Shown: in pieces, positions 1-6,203 of the stretch | Position numbering within the stretch: position 1 is the stretch's first letter | How the letters are laid out: each line of letters starts with the position of its first letter | From: Armatimonadota bacterium | Lineage (GTDB): Bacteria; Actinomycetota; Acidimicrobiia; Spongiisociales; UBA5794 | Length of the DNA: 6,487 bases | Direction: 5' to 3' | Assembly: GCA_008501565.1 (NCBI GenBank) | Contig: QQUL01000208.1 | Span: 1 to 6,487, forward strand | Translations under genes and position numbers: made by a program | The notes under the pieces: generated by a model | Seen by the model: only the letters and a program-made list of their open reading frames with translations | What the model was told of the DNA's origin: nothing | Database searches by the model: none

Positions 1-7
1 GCCATGG

Positions 8-24
8 AGCCCATGATATGGGCT
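8..24. repeat. Short perfect inverted repeat at the left edge (possible terminator hairpin)
   Basis: AGCCCAT and ATGGGCT form a perfect 7-bp stem around the 3-nt loop GAT. No T-run follows on either strand, so it is not a classical intrinsic terminator. It could end an upstream gene outside the window (high-GC organisms often use U-poor hairpins) or be a protein-binding palindrome. The structure is seen directly; its function is unknown. Confidence 0.4.
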
Positions 25-30
25 GCCTCC

Positions 31-86
31 GATGACCGATGACCGATGACCGATGACCGATGACCGATGACCGACTTCCGATAACC
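31..86. repeat. Heptamer tandem repeat array, GAnnnCC x8
   Basis: Six identical copies of GATGACC run head to tail from 31 to 72. They are followed in perfect 7-bp phase by GACTTCC (73-79) and GATAACC (80-86), after which GATGGCG (87-93) starts like a further unit and decays. All eight full units fit GAnnnCC, with the outer bases constant and the middle triplet variable. There are no unique spacers, so this is not a CRISPR array. Every plus-strand frame meets a TGA within 21 nt, while the minus-strand frames contain no stop inside the array. The array lies about 100 bp upstream of the flavin reductase gene, in non-coding DNA. Heptamer STRR-type repeats are known from cyanobacteria; any relation here is only analogy. 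Confidence 0.95.
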
Positions 87-120
87 GATGGCGAGAACTG
101 GGTGCGTCGAACTCCACGAG

Positions 121-134
121 TCTGACGTCTGACG
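121..134. repeat. Second heptamer duplication, TCTGACG x2
   Basis: Two adjacent identical heptamers, TCTGACG (121-127) and TCTGACG (128-134), are followed by TCCGAAA, which starts similarly. The unit has the same length as the array at 31-86 and shares the core TGAC at the same offset (gaTGACc versus tcTGACg). The duplication also creates two GACGTC palindromes (124-129 and 131-136). It lies in the upstream region of the flavin reductase gene. Two copies of 7 bp could arise by chance; the neighbouring array makes a shared slippage origin plausible. Confidence 0.6.
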
Positions 135-190
135 TCCGAAAGCGGAGTGCGTTTGCTCGTTACGCTCTCGACAACCGAATCGGAGGGCCA

Positions 191-676
191 ATGGAAGACA
201 CAGTGATGGATGGCGAGGACTTCAAGGAGGCGATGTCGCACTACGCGGGTTCCGTCGAGATCGTCACGGTCAACACGCCCGATGGGCCGGTCGGTATCAC
301 GGTGTCTGCATTCGTTTCGGTGTCAGTGGATCCACCGATCGTTCTCGTGTGCGTGGACAAGGTCGCCGGGTCCCTCGATGCGATGCTTGCGGCGGACGGG
401 TACACGGTGAACTTTATGCCGGAAGGGACCGAAGCCACGGCCATGGTTTTTGCCACACGGGGCGCCGACAAGTTTGGCCTGGTCGAGTGGTCGGACCCCG
501 TCACCTCCGTCGCCGGGCCGGTTCTCGCCGAAGCCTTCCAGGTGTTCGAGTGCGAAACGATCAAACGCACAGAAATGGGCGACCACTGGGTGCTCTATGG
601 CAAGGTCCGCTACGGCACCGTCGGCGACGCCAAGCCATTGATCTACCTCAACCGAGCGTTCGCCAAACTCCGGTAG
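191..676 (+). CDS. Flavin reductase-family FMN-binding oxidoreductase
   Basis: This 161-aa protein is a single flavin reductase-like domain (split-barrel FMN fold), the usual length for stand-alone members. Such proteins use NAD(P)H to reduce a flavin, often supplying FADH2 or FMNH2 to a separate monooxygenase, in the cytosol. Visible family hallmarks are AGSVEIVTV (19-27), GITVSAFVSVSVDPP (35-49, the flavin-phosphate region), VNF (73-75), DKF (93-95), and GDHWVLYGKV (130-139) with the conserved Asp-His pair. The ATG at 191 has GGAGGG at 182-187, rather close. An in-frame ATG at 206 is possible and would leave the domain intact. A weak TAnnnT -10 candidate is TACGCT at 161-166. The gene stands alone: the next gene is convergent, and no monooxygenase partner is in view, so the substrate is unknown. 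The family call is firm; the physiological role is open. Confidence 0.9.
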   Translation: MEDTVMDGEDFKEAMSHYAGSVEIVTVNTPDGPVGITVSAFVSVSVDPPIVLVCVDKVAGSLDAMLAADGYTVNFMPEGTEATAMVFATRGADKFGLVEWSDPVTSVAGPVLAEAFQVFECETIKRTEMGDHWVLYGKVRYGTVGDAKPLIYLNRAFAKLR

Positions 677-739
677 GGGCCGGGCAGCACGGGGGGACGG
701 GTAGAAGCTGAGCGCTATTCCTTGGCTGCGGGTCCTGTT

Positions 740-2245
740 CTAGACGCCGCCGCGGCCGAGGTTGATCCAGGTGGTCTTGACGTTGGTGTATTTGTCGAGG
801 GCGAGGAGAGACTTGTCCTTGCCGCCGAAGCCGGACTCCTTGTAGCCACCGAACGGGGCGGTGATGTCTGAGGTGTCGAAGTTGTTGACCCACACGGTTC
901 CGGCCTTCAATGCTGCAGACATGCGATGGGCACGCCCCAGATTCGAGGTCCACAGGGCAGCCGAGAGTCCAAATCGGGTCTCGTTTGCTATCGCCATGGC
1001 CTCTTCTTCGGAGTCGAACGGGATGATGCTCAGTACCGGTCCGAAGATCTCGTCGCGAGCGATGTCCATGTCGTTGGAAACATCTGCGAACACGGTTGGC
1101 TCCACGAAGTAGCCGCCCGTCTCGGTCAGCGTCCGGTTGCCGCCGGCGACAAGCCGTGCACCCTGATCGACGCCACGGTCGATGTAGTGGCACACACGAT
1201 CGAGTTGGGACTGGTCGACGATCGGCCCTGCCTTCGTTGCGGGATCGAGCGGATCACCGGGCGCCCAGCCACCCGACATCGCCCCAACCTCCTCCACCAC
1301 GCGGTCGTACACCGATCGCTCGGCGAGAAGCCGTGACCCAGCGATGCACATCTCTCCCGTGTTCCAGAAGATCGAGAAGCCGACCGCACCGATGGCAAAG
1401 TCAAGGTCCGGTGCATCAGCAAAGATCATGTTCGGTGTCTTCCCGCCCGTCTCGGCAGAAACCCGCTTCATGTTCGATTGGCCAGCGTACTGGAGGAACA
1501 GCTTGCCGACCTCGGTTGAGCCGGTGAACGTGATGCCGTCGACGTCGGGGTGGAGGCCAAGAGCCCGCCCAGCGGTCTCTCCGAATCCCGGCACCACATT
1601 GAGGACCCCGGGAGGGATCCCGGCCTCAATCGCGAGTTCGGCGATTCGCAACGCCGACAGCGGGGACTGCTCGGCAGGCTTCAATACGACCGAGTTCCCT
1701 GCTACCAGCGCCGGTGCGAGCTTCCATGCGTTGATCATCATCGGGAAGTTCCATGGCGTTACCGCGCCGACGACCCCGATCGGTTCGCGCGTAATGAGCC
1801 CGAGGGCGTTCGGCCCGGTCGGGGCGATGTCGTCGTAGAGCTTGTCCGCCGCCTCCCCGTACCACGAGTAGGTGTGGACAGCCTGGGCGACGTCAACACG
1901 TCGCGAATAGCGGATCGGCTTGCCGACATCAAGAGTCTCAAGGAGTTGCAGCTCCACGCCGTGCGACTCGATCAGACCTGCAAGCCTGATCAACGCCTGG
2001 CCGCGGTCACGTGGTGACAGGCTCGCCCACCGCCCATCCTCGAATGATGCACGGGCGGATCGGACCGCTACATCAATGTCGGCTGCGTCGCCCTCGGCGA
2101 CCGACGTGATCACCGTGCCGGTCGCCGGATTGATCGTCTCGAACGTGGCTCCCGACACTGCATCGACCCACTCACCTTCGATGAACATCTGGTTCCTGGG
2201 CTCGACGGCGGCCGCCGCCTCGGTCCATTCAGCGAGCGTGGTCAT
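740..2245 (-). CDS. PuuC-type NAD(P)+-dependent aldehyde dehydrogenase
   Basis: This 501-aa enzyme of the aldehyde dehydrogenase superfamily oxidises an aldehyde to its acid with NAD(P)+. All core elements are present: TPWNFP (163-168, oxyanion Asn166), LKPAE (188-192, cofactor-binding Lys189 and Glu192), the Rossmann motif FTGSTEVG (240-247), general base Glu265 in ETGGK, nucleophile Cys300 in GEMCIAGSR, and EIFGPV (399-404). The C-terminal stretch DKYTNVKTTWINL and the N-terminal half closely resemble E. coli PuuC (gamma-glutamyl-gamma-aminobutyraldehyde dehydrogenase), recalled from memory. No other putrescine-degradation gene is in the window, so an exact substrate or gene symbol is not justified. 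Thr after the base Glu and Glu-Met before the Cys differ from the commoner ELGGK and GQxC. The ATG at 2245 is chosen for its strong, well-spaced GGAGGA; a GTG at 2275 would add 10 residues inside the upstream gene. Confidence 0.92.
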   Translation of the reverse strand: MTTLAEWTEAAAAVEPRNQMFIEGEWVDAVSGATFETINPATGTVITSVAEGDAADIDVAVRSARASFEDGRWASLSPRDRGQALIRLAGLIESHGVELQLLETLDVGKPIRYSRRVDVAQAVHTYSWYGEAADKLYDDIAPTGPNALGLITREPIGVVGAVTPWNFPMMINAWKLAPALVAGNSVVLKPAEQSPLSALRIAELAIEAGIPPGVLNVVPGFGETAGRALGLHPDVDGITFTGSTEVGKLFLQYAGQSNMKRVSAETGGKTPNMIFADAPDLDFAIGAVGFSIFWNTGEMCIAGSRLLAERSVYDRVVEEVGAMSGGWAPGDPLDPATKAGPIVDQSQLDRVCHYIDRGVDQGARLVAGGNRTLTETGGYFVEPTVFADVSNDMDIARDEIFGPVLSIIPFDSEEEAMAIANETRFGLSAALWTSNLGRAHRMSAALKAGTVWVNNFDTSDITAPFGGYKESGFGGKDKSLLALDKYTNVKTTWINLGRGGV

Positions 2246-2247
2246 GA

Positions 2248-2688
2248 TCAGTCCTCCGTGACGATTCTGGACCACTCAAGTGTATTGGTTGCTTCCCGGC
2301 CCGCTCCCGGTTGCACGTACGACAACTCAAGATGCGTCGTCCCATCGGGCTGATCGATCCACCGTATCAGCCGAGACTGGATTGCACCGACCCAGTCTGG
2401 GAAGAGGCTCAACTCCACATCGTGGTGTACCTCGTCACCCTCGATGACGTAGGTGCCGGCGTATGAGATGTAGCCAACCGCCGCGGCCGCACGATCGAGG
2501 GCATGTGCCTGAGCAAAGGAATGGGTGTCGAGGAGGTCGCGGTCCTTCTTCATGAGGGATGCCGTCATCCGACCGTCTTTTGTGTATGTGAGGAGACCGA
2601 CTGCGGAGCCGCCGAATGGACGGATGGTCCTGCCGCCTATCTCGACGTGCCAGTCGACCAGTCTCCAGGTGCCTACCAGATTGTGCAT
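2248..2688 (-). CDS. Lipocalin-like domain protein
   Basis: This 146-aa protein has no signal peptide or membrane segment. It opens with LVGTWRLVDW (4-13), continues with PFGGSAVGLLTYTKDGRMTA (24-43), and has a beta-rich remainder including GYISYAGTYVIEGDEVHHDV (72-91) and SRLIRW (105-110). This order matches the bacterial lipocalin-like domain family (Lipocalin_5 type), small barrels whose biochemical role is mostly unestablished. The gene is first of a two-gene minus-strand unit, with the aldehyde dehydrogenase starting 2 nt after its stop. A role in binding or handling a small hydrophobic aldehyde or its product is only a guess from that pairing. No Shine-Dalgarno precedes the ATG at 2688. 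A TAnnnT candidate (TACGGT, 2700-2695) would place transcription at or next to the ATG, so a leaderless message is likely. The family is recognised with fair certainty; the function is unknown. Confidence 0.75.
   Translation of the reverse strand: MHNLVGTWRLVDWHVEIGGRTIRPFGGSAVGLLTYTKDGRMTASLMKKDRDLLDTHSFAQAHALDRAAAAVGYISYAGTYVIEGDEVHHDVELSLFPDWVGAIQSRLIRWIDQPDGTTHLELSYVQPGAGREATNTLEWSRIVTED
2252..2257 (-). promoter_or_regulatory. Ribosome binding site deciding the aldehyde dehydrogenase start
   Basis: On the minus strand GGAGGA lies 6 nt before the ATG at 2245. It sits inside the last codons of the lipocalin-like gene, whose TGA (2250-2248) falls between this site and the ATG. This arrangement supports the ATG over the upstream GTG at 2275 and suggests that ribosomes finishing the first gene re-initiate on the second. 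Confidence 0.75.
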
Positions 2689-2755
2689 CGGAATACCGTA
2701 TCAGCACCCGTGTTGCTCAGCAGGCAAAACCGGTTAGGTACCCTTGGCGCCGCGG
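2689..2755. promoter_or_regulatory. Divergent control region between the lipocalin-like gene and the DtxR-family regulator
   Basis: Only 67 bp separate two divergent start codons, so both promoters must overlap or abut. Candidate -10 elements of the TAnnnT type are TACGGT on the minus strand (2700-2695) and TACCCT on the plus strand (2739-2744); no convincing -35 is seen for either. Candidate operator elements are an imperfect inverted repeat CAAAACC-GGTTAGG (2725-2738) containing the perfect 8-bp palindrome AACCGGTT (2728-2735), the palindrome TGCTCAGCA (2714-2722), and a direct repeat TCAGCA at 2701-2706 and 2717-2722 (16-bp spacing). GGTTAGG resembles a half-site of DtxR/IdeR boxes, but the complete 19-bp consensus is absent. 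That the adjacent regulator binds here is inference. Confidence 0.5.
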
Positions 2756-3430
2756 ATGACTCAACAGACACACATACCGACAGAAGCCGAAGAGATGTAC
2801 CTCATCACGATTGCGCGCGCTGTCGAGGATGGATCCGTGCCTCCCATTCCTGTTTCGGATGTCGCTAGAGTGCTTGAGGTTTCGTCGGTCTCCGCCAACC
2901 AGATGGTGAAGAAGCTCGAAGGCCTCGGGCTCGTCGACTACACGCCTTACAAGGGTGTCTCCCTCACCGATGAGGGATCGTTGCTGGCGGATTCCGTGCT
3001 GCGCAGTCGGCGGCTGTGGGGACTGTTTCTCTCCGAGCACCTCGGCTTGACCCCCGAACGTGCAGACGAAGTCGCGTGCGAGATGGAACACGTCACGCCC
3101 GAACTCGTAGCGAATCGTTTGGCGGGATTCCTCGGAGATCCACAGTTCGGGCCGACGGGGAAGCCGATCCCGCATGCTCGAGGAGCCGCAGCCTCCGATG
3201 GTGTTCCCCTCGCTGAAGCCCCACCGGGTGCAGACATGGAGGTCCTTGAAGTCGCCGCTCCGTTTGACGCCTTTCTGTCTTCCCAGGGGGCGGTTCGCGG
3301 CTCGATCGTGGCAGTTCTCGCGTCGGCTGCCGACGGCAGTGTGGTGCTTCAGACGTCGAATGGGCCCGTGCAACTCGCCGCAGATGCTGCGGCCGCCATT
3401 CGTGTCAAACCGATCATCCCGGGAGCCTGA
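2756..3430 (+). CDS. DtxR-family metal-dependent transcriptional regulator
   Basis: This 224-aa repressor-type protein has three parts: a winged helix (about 8-72, with IPVSDVARVLEVSSVSANQM and the wing YTPYKGVSLTDEG), a metal-binding and dimerisation domain (about 73-140), and a C-terminal SH3/FeoA-like domain (about 150-220). Family members bind DNA when loaded with Fe(II) or Mn(II) and control metal uptake or storage genes. Aligned from memory with DtxR, the primary site is kept (Met14, Cys108, Glu111, His112 for DtxR M10, C102, E105, H106). The ancillary ligands H79, E83 and H98 appear replaced by Arg85, Gly89 and Asp104. Met plus Cys favours the DtxR/IdeR over the MntR ligand set. The ATG at 2756 is preferred; an in-frame TTG at 2744 would add four residues, and neither has a Shine-Dalgarno, so translation may be nearly leaderless. 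Its TGA overlaps the tldD ATG by one base. Confidence 0.9.
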   Translation: MTQQTHIPTEAEEMYLITIARAVEDGSVPPIPVSDVARVLEVSSVSANQMVKKLEGLGLVDYTPYKGVSLTDEGSLLADSVLRSRRLWGLFLSEHLGLTPERADEVACEMEHVTPELVANRLAGFLGDPQFGPTGKPIPHARGAAASDGVPLAEAPPGADMEVLEVAAPFDAFLSSQGAVRGSIVAVLASAADGSVVLQTSNGPVQLAADAAAAIRVKPIIPGA

Positions 3431-4869
3431 TGTTCGACAGAGCCGAGATGGGTGTTCAGGCTGCGATCGACGCTGGAGCCTCCTATTCGGATGCGCGAGC
3501 CGTCCTCTCCAAGCAGGAATCGATCGAGGTGCAGAACCAGCATCTCGACACTCTCGACGTGTCTGAGCAGATCGGTGTCGGTGTGCGCTCCCTGATCGGA
3601 TCGTCTTGGGGGTTCGCGTCCACCGGGGATCTGTCCGATGCGGGGCTGCGTGCGTGCGGTGAACTCTCGGCAGCGATCGCCAAGGCATCAGCTGCCGTGG
3701 CCGGTCCAATGCTGGAGTTCGAGGACGTCCCCGTCGTTGAAGCCTTCTGGGAAACGCCCCATGTCGAGAACCCGTTCGATGTGTCGACGACGGAGAAGGT
3801 CGACATGCTTGTTGCCCTCACCGCCACGATGCAGAGTGTCGAGGGCGTCAGTCTCGCCTACGGCATGGTTGCCGGCTGGGACACACGCAAGTGGTTCGTG
3901 TCGTCGATCGGGCACCGCATCGAACAGCACATCGTTGAAGCAGGTGGCTACTACACGGCAACGGCAATCGGTGAACACGAAACCCAGATTCGTTCATACC
4001 CGCAATCGTTCGGTCAGTTCGAAACCGGGGGCTTCGAGACGATCCGGAGGTGGAACTACGCCGATCATGCCCAGCGCATTGCCGAGGAGGCTGTCGCGCT
4101 GCTCACTGCGCCGGAGATGGAGGAACGCGAAACGAACCTGATTCTCGAAAGCTCGCAGGTCGCCCTCCAGATACACGAATCCGTCGGGCACGCCATCGAA
4201 CTCGATCGGATCCTCGGATGGGAGGCTGCGTTTGCGGGTACAAGCCACCTCGAACTCGACAAACTCGGAACCCATCGCTACGGATCCGCGCTCATGAACA
4301 TCACCGCAGATGCGACCATTCCCGGGGCGCTTGGCACGTTCGGATATGACGACGAGGGCTCACCGGCATCCTGTGTTGACATCGTCAAGGACGGAATCTG
4401 GGTCGGTGTCCTTTCGGGCCGCGACTCTGCCGCAGTTGCAGGTCTTCCGTCGGGGGGAATGGTCCGTGGTGACGGATACAACCGGATCCCGATGGTGCGC
4501 ATGACCAACGTCGGACTGCTCCCGGGGGATGGAACGCTCGACGACATCATCGCCGACACGGACGACGGCGTCTTCATGGCAACGAACCGATCATGGTCGA
4601 TTGACGACCGCAGGCTCAACTTCCAGTTCGGATGCGAACTCGGTTACGAGATCAAGAACGGAAAGCTCGGCCGGATGGTCAAGAACCCCACATACACGGG
4701 GATCACACCACAGTTCTGGGGGTCTCTTGATCGACTCGCCGGTGAGAGCGAGTGGACGCATTGGGGCATACCGAACTGTGGGAAAGGTCAGCCGGTCCAG
4801 GTCGGCCACACCGGCCACTCGGCATCGCCCGCCCGTTTTGCGAATGTTCGGGTGGGAGTCAAAGGATGA
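3430..4869 (+). CDS. tldD: TldD, catalytic subunit of the TldD/TldE zinc metalloprotease
   Basis: This 479-aa protein has the family's usual length, with no signal peptide, so it is cytosolic. In E. coli TldD pairs with TldE (PmbA) to form a protease that digests unfolded peptides, matures microcin B17 and turns over the CcdA antitoxin. The zinc motif HESVGH (249-254, HExxxH) is intact and Cys450 in NCGKGQP is the expected third ligand. Other signatures are GTFGYDDEGSPA (302-313), NPTYTGITPQFWGS in the C-terminal part, and PARFANVRVG at the end. The start ATG shares its A with the stop of the regulator gene (TGATG), with GGGAG at 3421-3425 as Shine-Dalgarno. The gene's own end overlaps tldE by 4 nt. 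No frameshift or missing catalytic residue is seen. The family call is very secure; the peptide substrate in this organism is unknown. Confidence 0.96.
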   Translation: MFDRAEMGVQAAIDAGASYSDARAVLSKQESIEVQNQHLDTLDVSEQIGVGVRSLIGSSWGFASTGDLSDAGLRACGELSAAIAKASAAVAGPMLEFEDVPVVEAFWETPHVENPFDVSTTEKVDMLVALTATMQSVEGVSLAYGMVAGWDTRKWFVSSIGHRIEQHIVEAGGYYTATAIGEHETQIRSYPQSFGQFETGGFETIRRWNYADHAQRIAEEAVALLTAPEMEERETNLILESSQVALQIHESVGHAIELDRILGWEAAFAGTSHLELDKLGTHRYGSALMNITADATIPGALGTFGYDDEGSPASCVDIVKDGIWVGVLSGRDSAAVAGLPSGGMVRGDGYNRIPMVRMTNVGLLPGDGTLDDIIADTDDGVFMATNRSWSIDDRRLNFQFGCELGYEIKNGKLGRMVKNPTYTGITPQFWGSLDRLAGESEWTHWGIPNCGKGQPVQVGHTGHSASPARFANVRVGVKG

Positions 4870-6203
4870 GCCGCACCACCGACCTGGTCAGCCACGTGCT
4901 CGGCATCGTTGGAACGAGAGCGGACGCTGGCGTGTATGTACGAACCGGCACCTCGGCGCTGACCCGGTTTGCGAACTCATTCATCCATCAGAACGTCTCT
5001 GACGATGTTGCCCATGTCCATCTGACGGTCGCTCTCGACAACAGACTTGCTTCGGGGAGTACGACGGCAACAACCGACGACGCACTCAACTCGCTTGTGG
5101 ATCGTCTGATAGAAGTCGCAGCGATGCAGCCCGTCGACGATGAATTCGCCGGATTCGGTGGACCTGTCGCACCGCGAGAGATCGACCACTTCGATGAAGA
5201 GACCAGCCGGGCCGATCCCGATGCCAGAGCCGGGATCGTCAAGGCGTTCGTCGATGCTGGTGACGGCCTGCTTGCCGCAGGCATGTGCGGCGTCGACTCC
5301 TACACCGATGCCTACGGCAATACGGCGGGTCGGTTCATCGACGGTCGGATGACGCGGGTCATCCTCGATGGGATCCATCAGACGGAAACATCCGCTGGAA
5401 GTGGACATTCGGCAGGACCGAGCCTCTCCTCGATCGATGCCGCAGGAGCCGGCAAGCTTGCGTCCGATCGCGCCATGCGCGCCATCGACGCCTTCGACAC
5501 GAAACCGGGGGAGTACGAGGTCATTCTCGCACCCGAGGCAATGGCAACAATCGCACAGTTCCTGACGGGATACGGGTTCAGCGGCAAGAGCTACAACGAG
5601 GGAACATCCTTCGTCACACTCGACGAACAGCGGTTCGACGCAGCGGTGCATCTCAAGGACGACGTTGCTGATCCACGCGGTCTTGGCATCTCATTCGACG
5701 CCGAGGGCACCCCACGAGGCACGGTGGCGCTCATCGATGGCGGCGTAACCCCGTCGTTGCTCCACGACCGTCGAACGGCGAAGAAGGCAGGTGGCGTCTC
5801 CACCGGTCATGCCCCCGTCGCCGGTGAGGCGTGGGACAGCCGCCCCGGCGGCCGCAACCTCTTCTTCGGTGAGGGTCCATCGAGTGAACAGGATCTGATC
5901 GCACAGGTCGAACGGGGTATCTACGTCTCGACGTTCAACTACTGCCGTGTTCTGGACCCCAAGACCGTCGTCGTGACCGGTCTGACGCGCAATGGGACAT
6001 TCATGATCGAGAACGGTGCTATCACTGGTGCTGTGACGAACCTCAGATTCACTCAGTCATTCATCGATGCTCTCGGTCCGACCCGAGTGAAGGGCATCGG
6101 GTCGAACAGTCGATTTGCCGACGGCGAGGACGAGCCCGGGACCGTGCACACTCCGTCCTTCCACCTCGCATCGTGGAACTTCACCGGAGGGGTAGAGGGC
6201 TGA
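4866..6203 (+). CDS. tldE: TldE/PmbA, non-catalytic partner of TldD
   Basis: This 445-aa protein is a member of the TldD/PmbA family and is homologous to the preceding gene product. It lacks HExxxH: the corresponding helix, after APEAM (222-226), reads IAQFLTGYGFSG, with no zinc ligands. That is the known state of TldE/PmbA, which completes the heterodimer around the TldD active site. Supporting segments are YTDAYGNTAGRFIDGRMTRV, LGISFDAEGTPRGTVALIDGG, the C-terminal VVTGLTRNGTFMIENGAI, and NLRFTQSF. The start is the ATG at 4866 in the ATGA overlap with the tldD stop, which gives the usual family length. An in-frame ATG at 4752 would add 38 residues entirely inside tldD and unlike the family. 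Coupled translation would favour 1:1 subunit output. Its stop in turn overlaps the next gene by one base. Confidence 0.95.
   Translation: MSRTTDLVSHVLGIVGTRADAGVYVRTGTSALTRFANSFIHQNVSDDVAHVHLTVALDNRLASGSTTATTDDALNSLVDRLIEVAAMQPVDDEFAGFGGPVAPREIDHFDEETSRADPDARAGIVKAFVDAGDGLLAAGMCGVDSYTDAYGNTAGRFIDGRMTRVILDGIHQTETSAGSGHSAGPSLSSIDAAGAGKLASDRAMRAIDAFDTKPGEYEVILAPEAMATIAQFLTGYGFSGKSYNEGTSFVTLDEQRFDAAVHLKDDVADPRGLGISFDAEGTPRGTVALIDGGVTPSLLHDRRTAKKAGGVSTGHAPVAGEAWDSRPGGRNLFFGEGPSSEQDLIAQVERGIYVSTFNYCRVLDPKTVVVTGLTRNGTFMIENGAITGAVTNLRFTQSFIDALGPTRVKGIGSNSRFADGEDEPGTVHTPSFHLASWNFTGGVEG

Noticed and set aside
31..86. Heptamer array considered as a CRISPR array
   Set aside because: Unit is 7 bp with no unique spacers and no cas genes nearby; it is a plain tandem repeat.
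677..739. Bidirectional terminator between the convergent flavin reductase and aldehyde dehydrogenase genes
   Set aside because: I found only very short complementarities (for example CAGC with GCTG, and the AGCGCT self-palindrome) and no T-run, so no terminator can be supported.
648..1193. Minus-strand open frame of 181 codons overlapping the aldehyde dehydrogenase in another frame
   Set aside because: Arg-rich, low-complexity translation in a different frame from the clear dehydrogenase; no own start signal.
2246..2275. GTG start for the aldehyde dehydrogenase, ten residues upstream
   Set aside because: The GGAGGA Shine-Dalgarno with 6-nt spacing to the ATG at 2245 lies inside this extension, which favours the ATG.
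2734..2752. Full DtxR/IdeR box starting at TTAGGT
   Set aside because: The first half matches the consensus but the second half (ACCCTTGGC onwards) does not form the required inverted repeat.
2717..3709. Long open frame on the minus strand (330 codons) opposite the DtxR-family gene
   Set aside because: Its translation is rich in Arg, His and Ser with no recognisable domain, and it lies antisense to the regulator gene and the start of tldD. Such frames are common shadows in GC-rich DNA.
4752..4865. N-terminal extension of TldE by 38 residues
   Set aside because: It would lie wholly inside tldD and resembles nothing in the family. The ATGA overlap at 4866 gives the normal length.
4977..5651. 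Minus-strand open frame of 224 codons opposite tldE
   Set aside because: No domain or plausible start context; fully antisense to a secure gene. Shadow frame.
6173..6202. Upstream ATG for the 74-aa protein
   Set aside because: The added residues MELHRRGRGL are a frame-shifted reading of the TldE C-terminus; the ATG at 6203 overlaps the tldE stop and follows purine-rich Shine-Dalgarno candidates.
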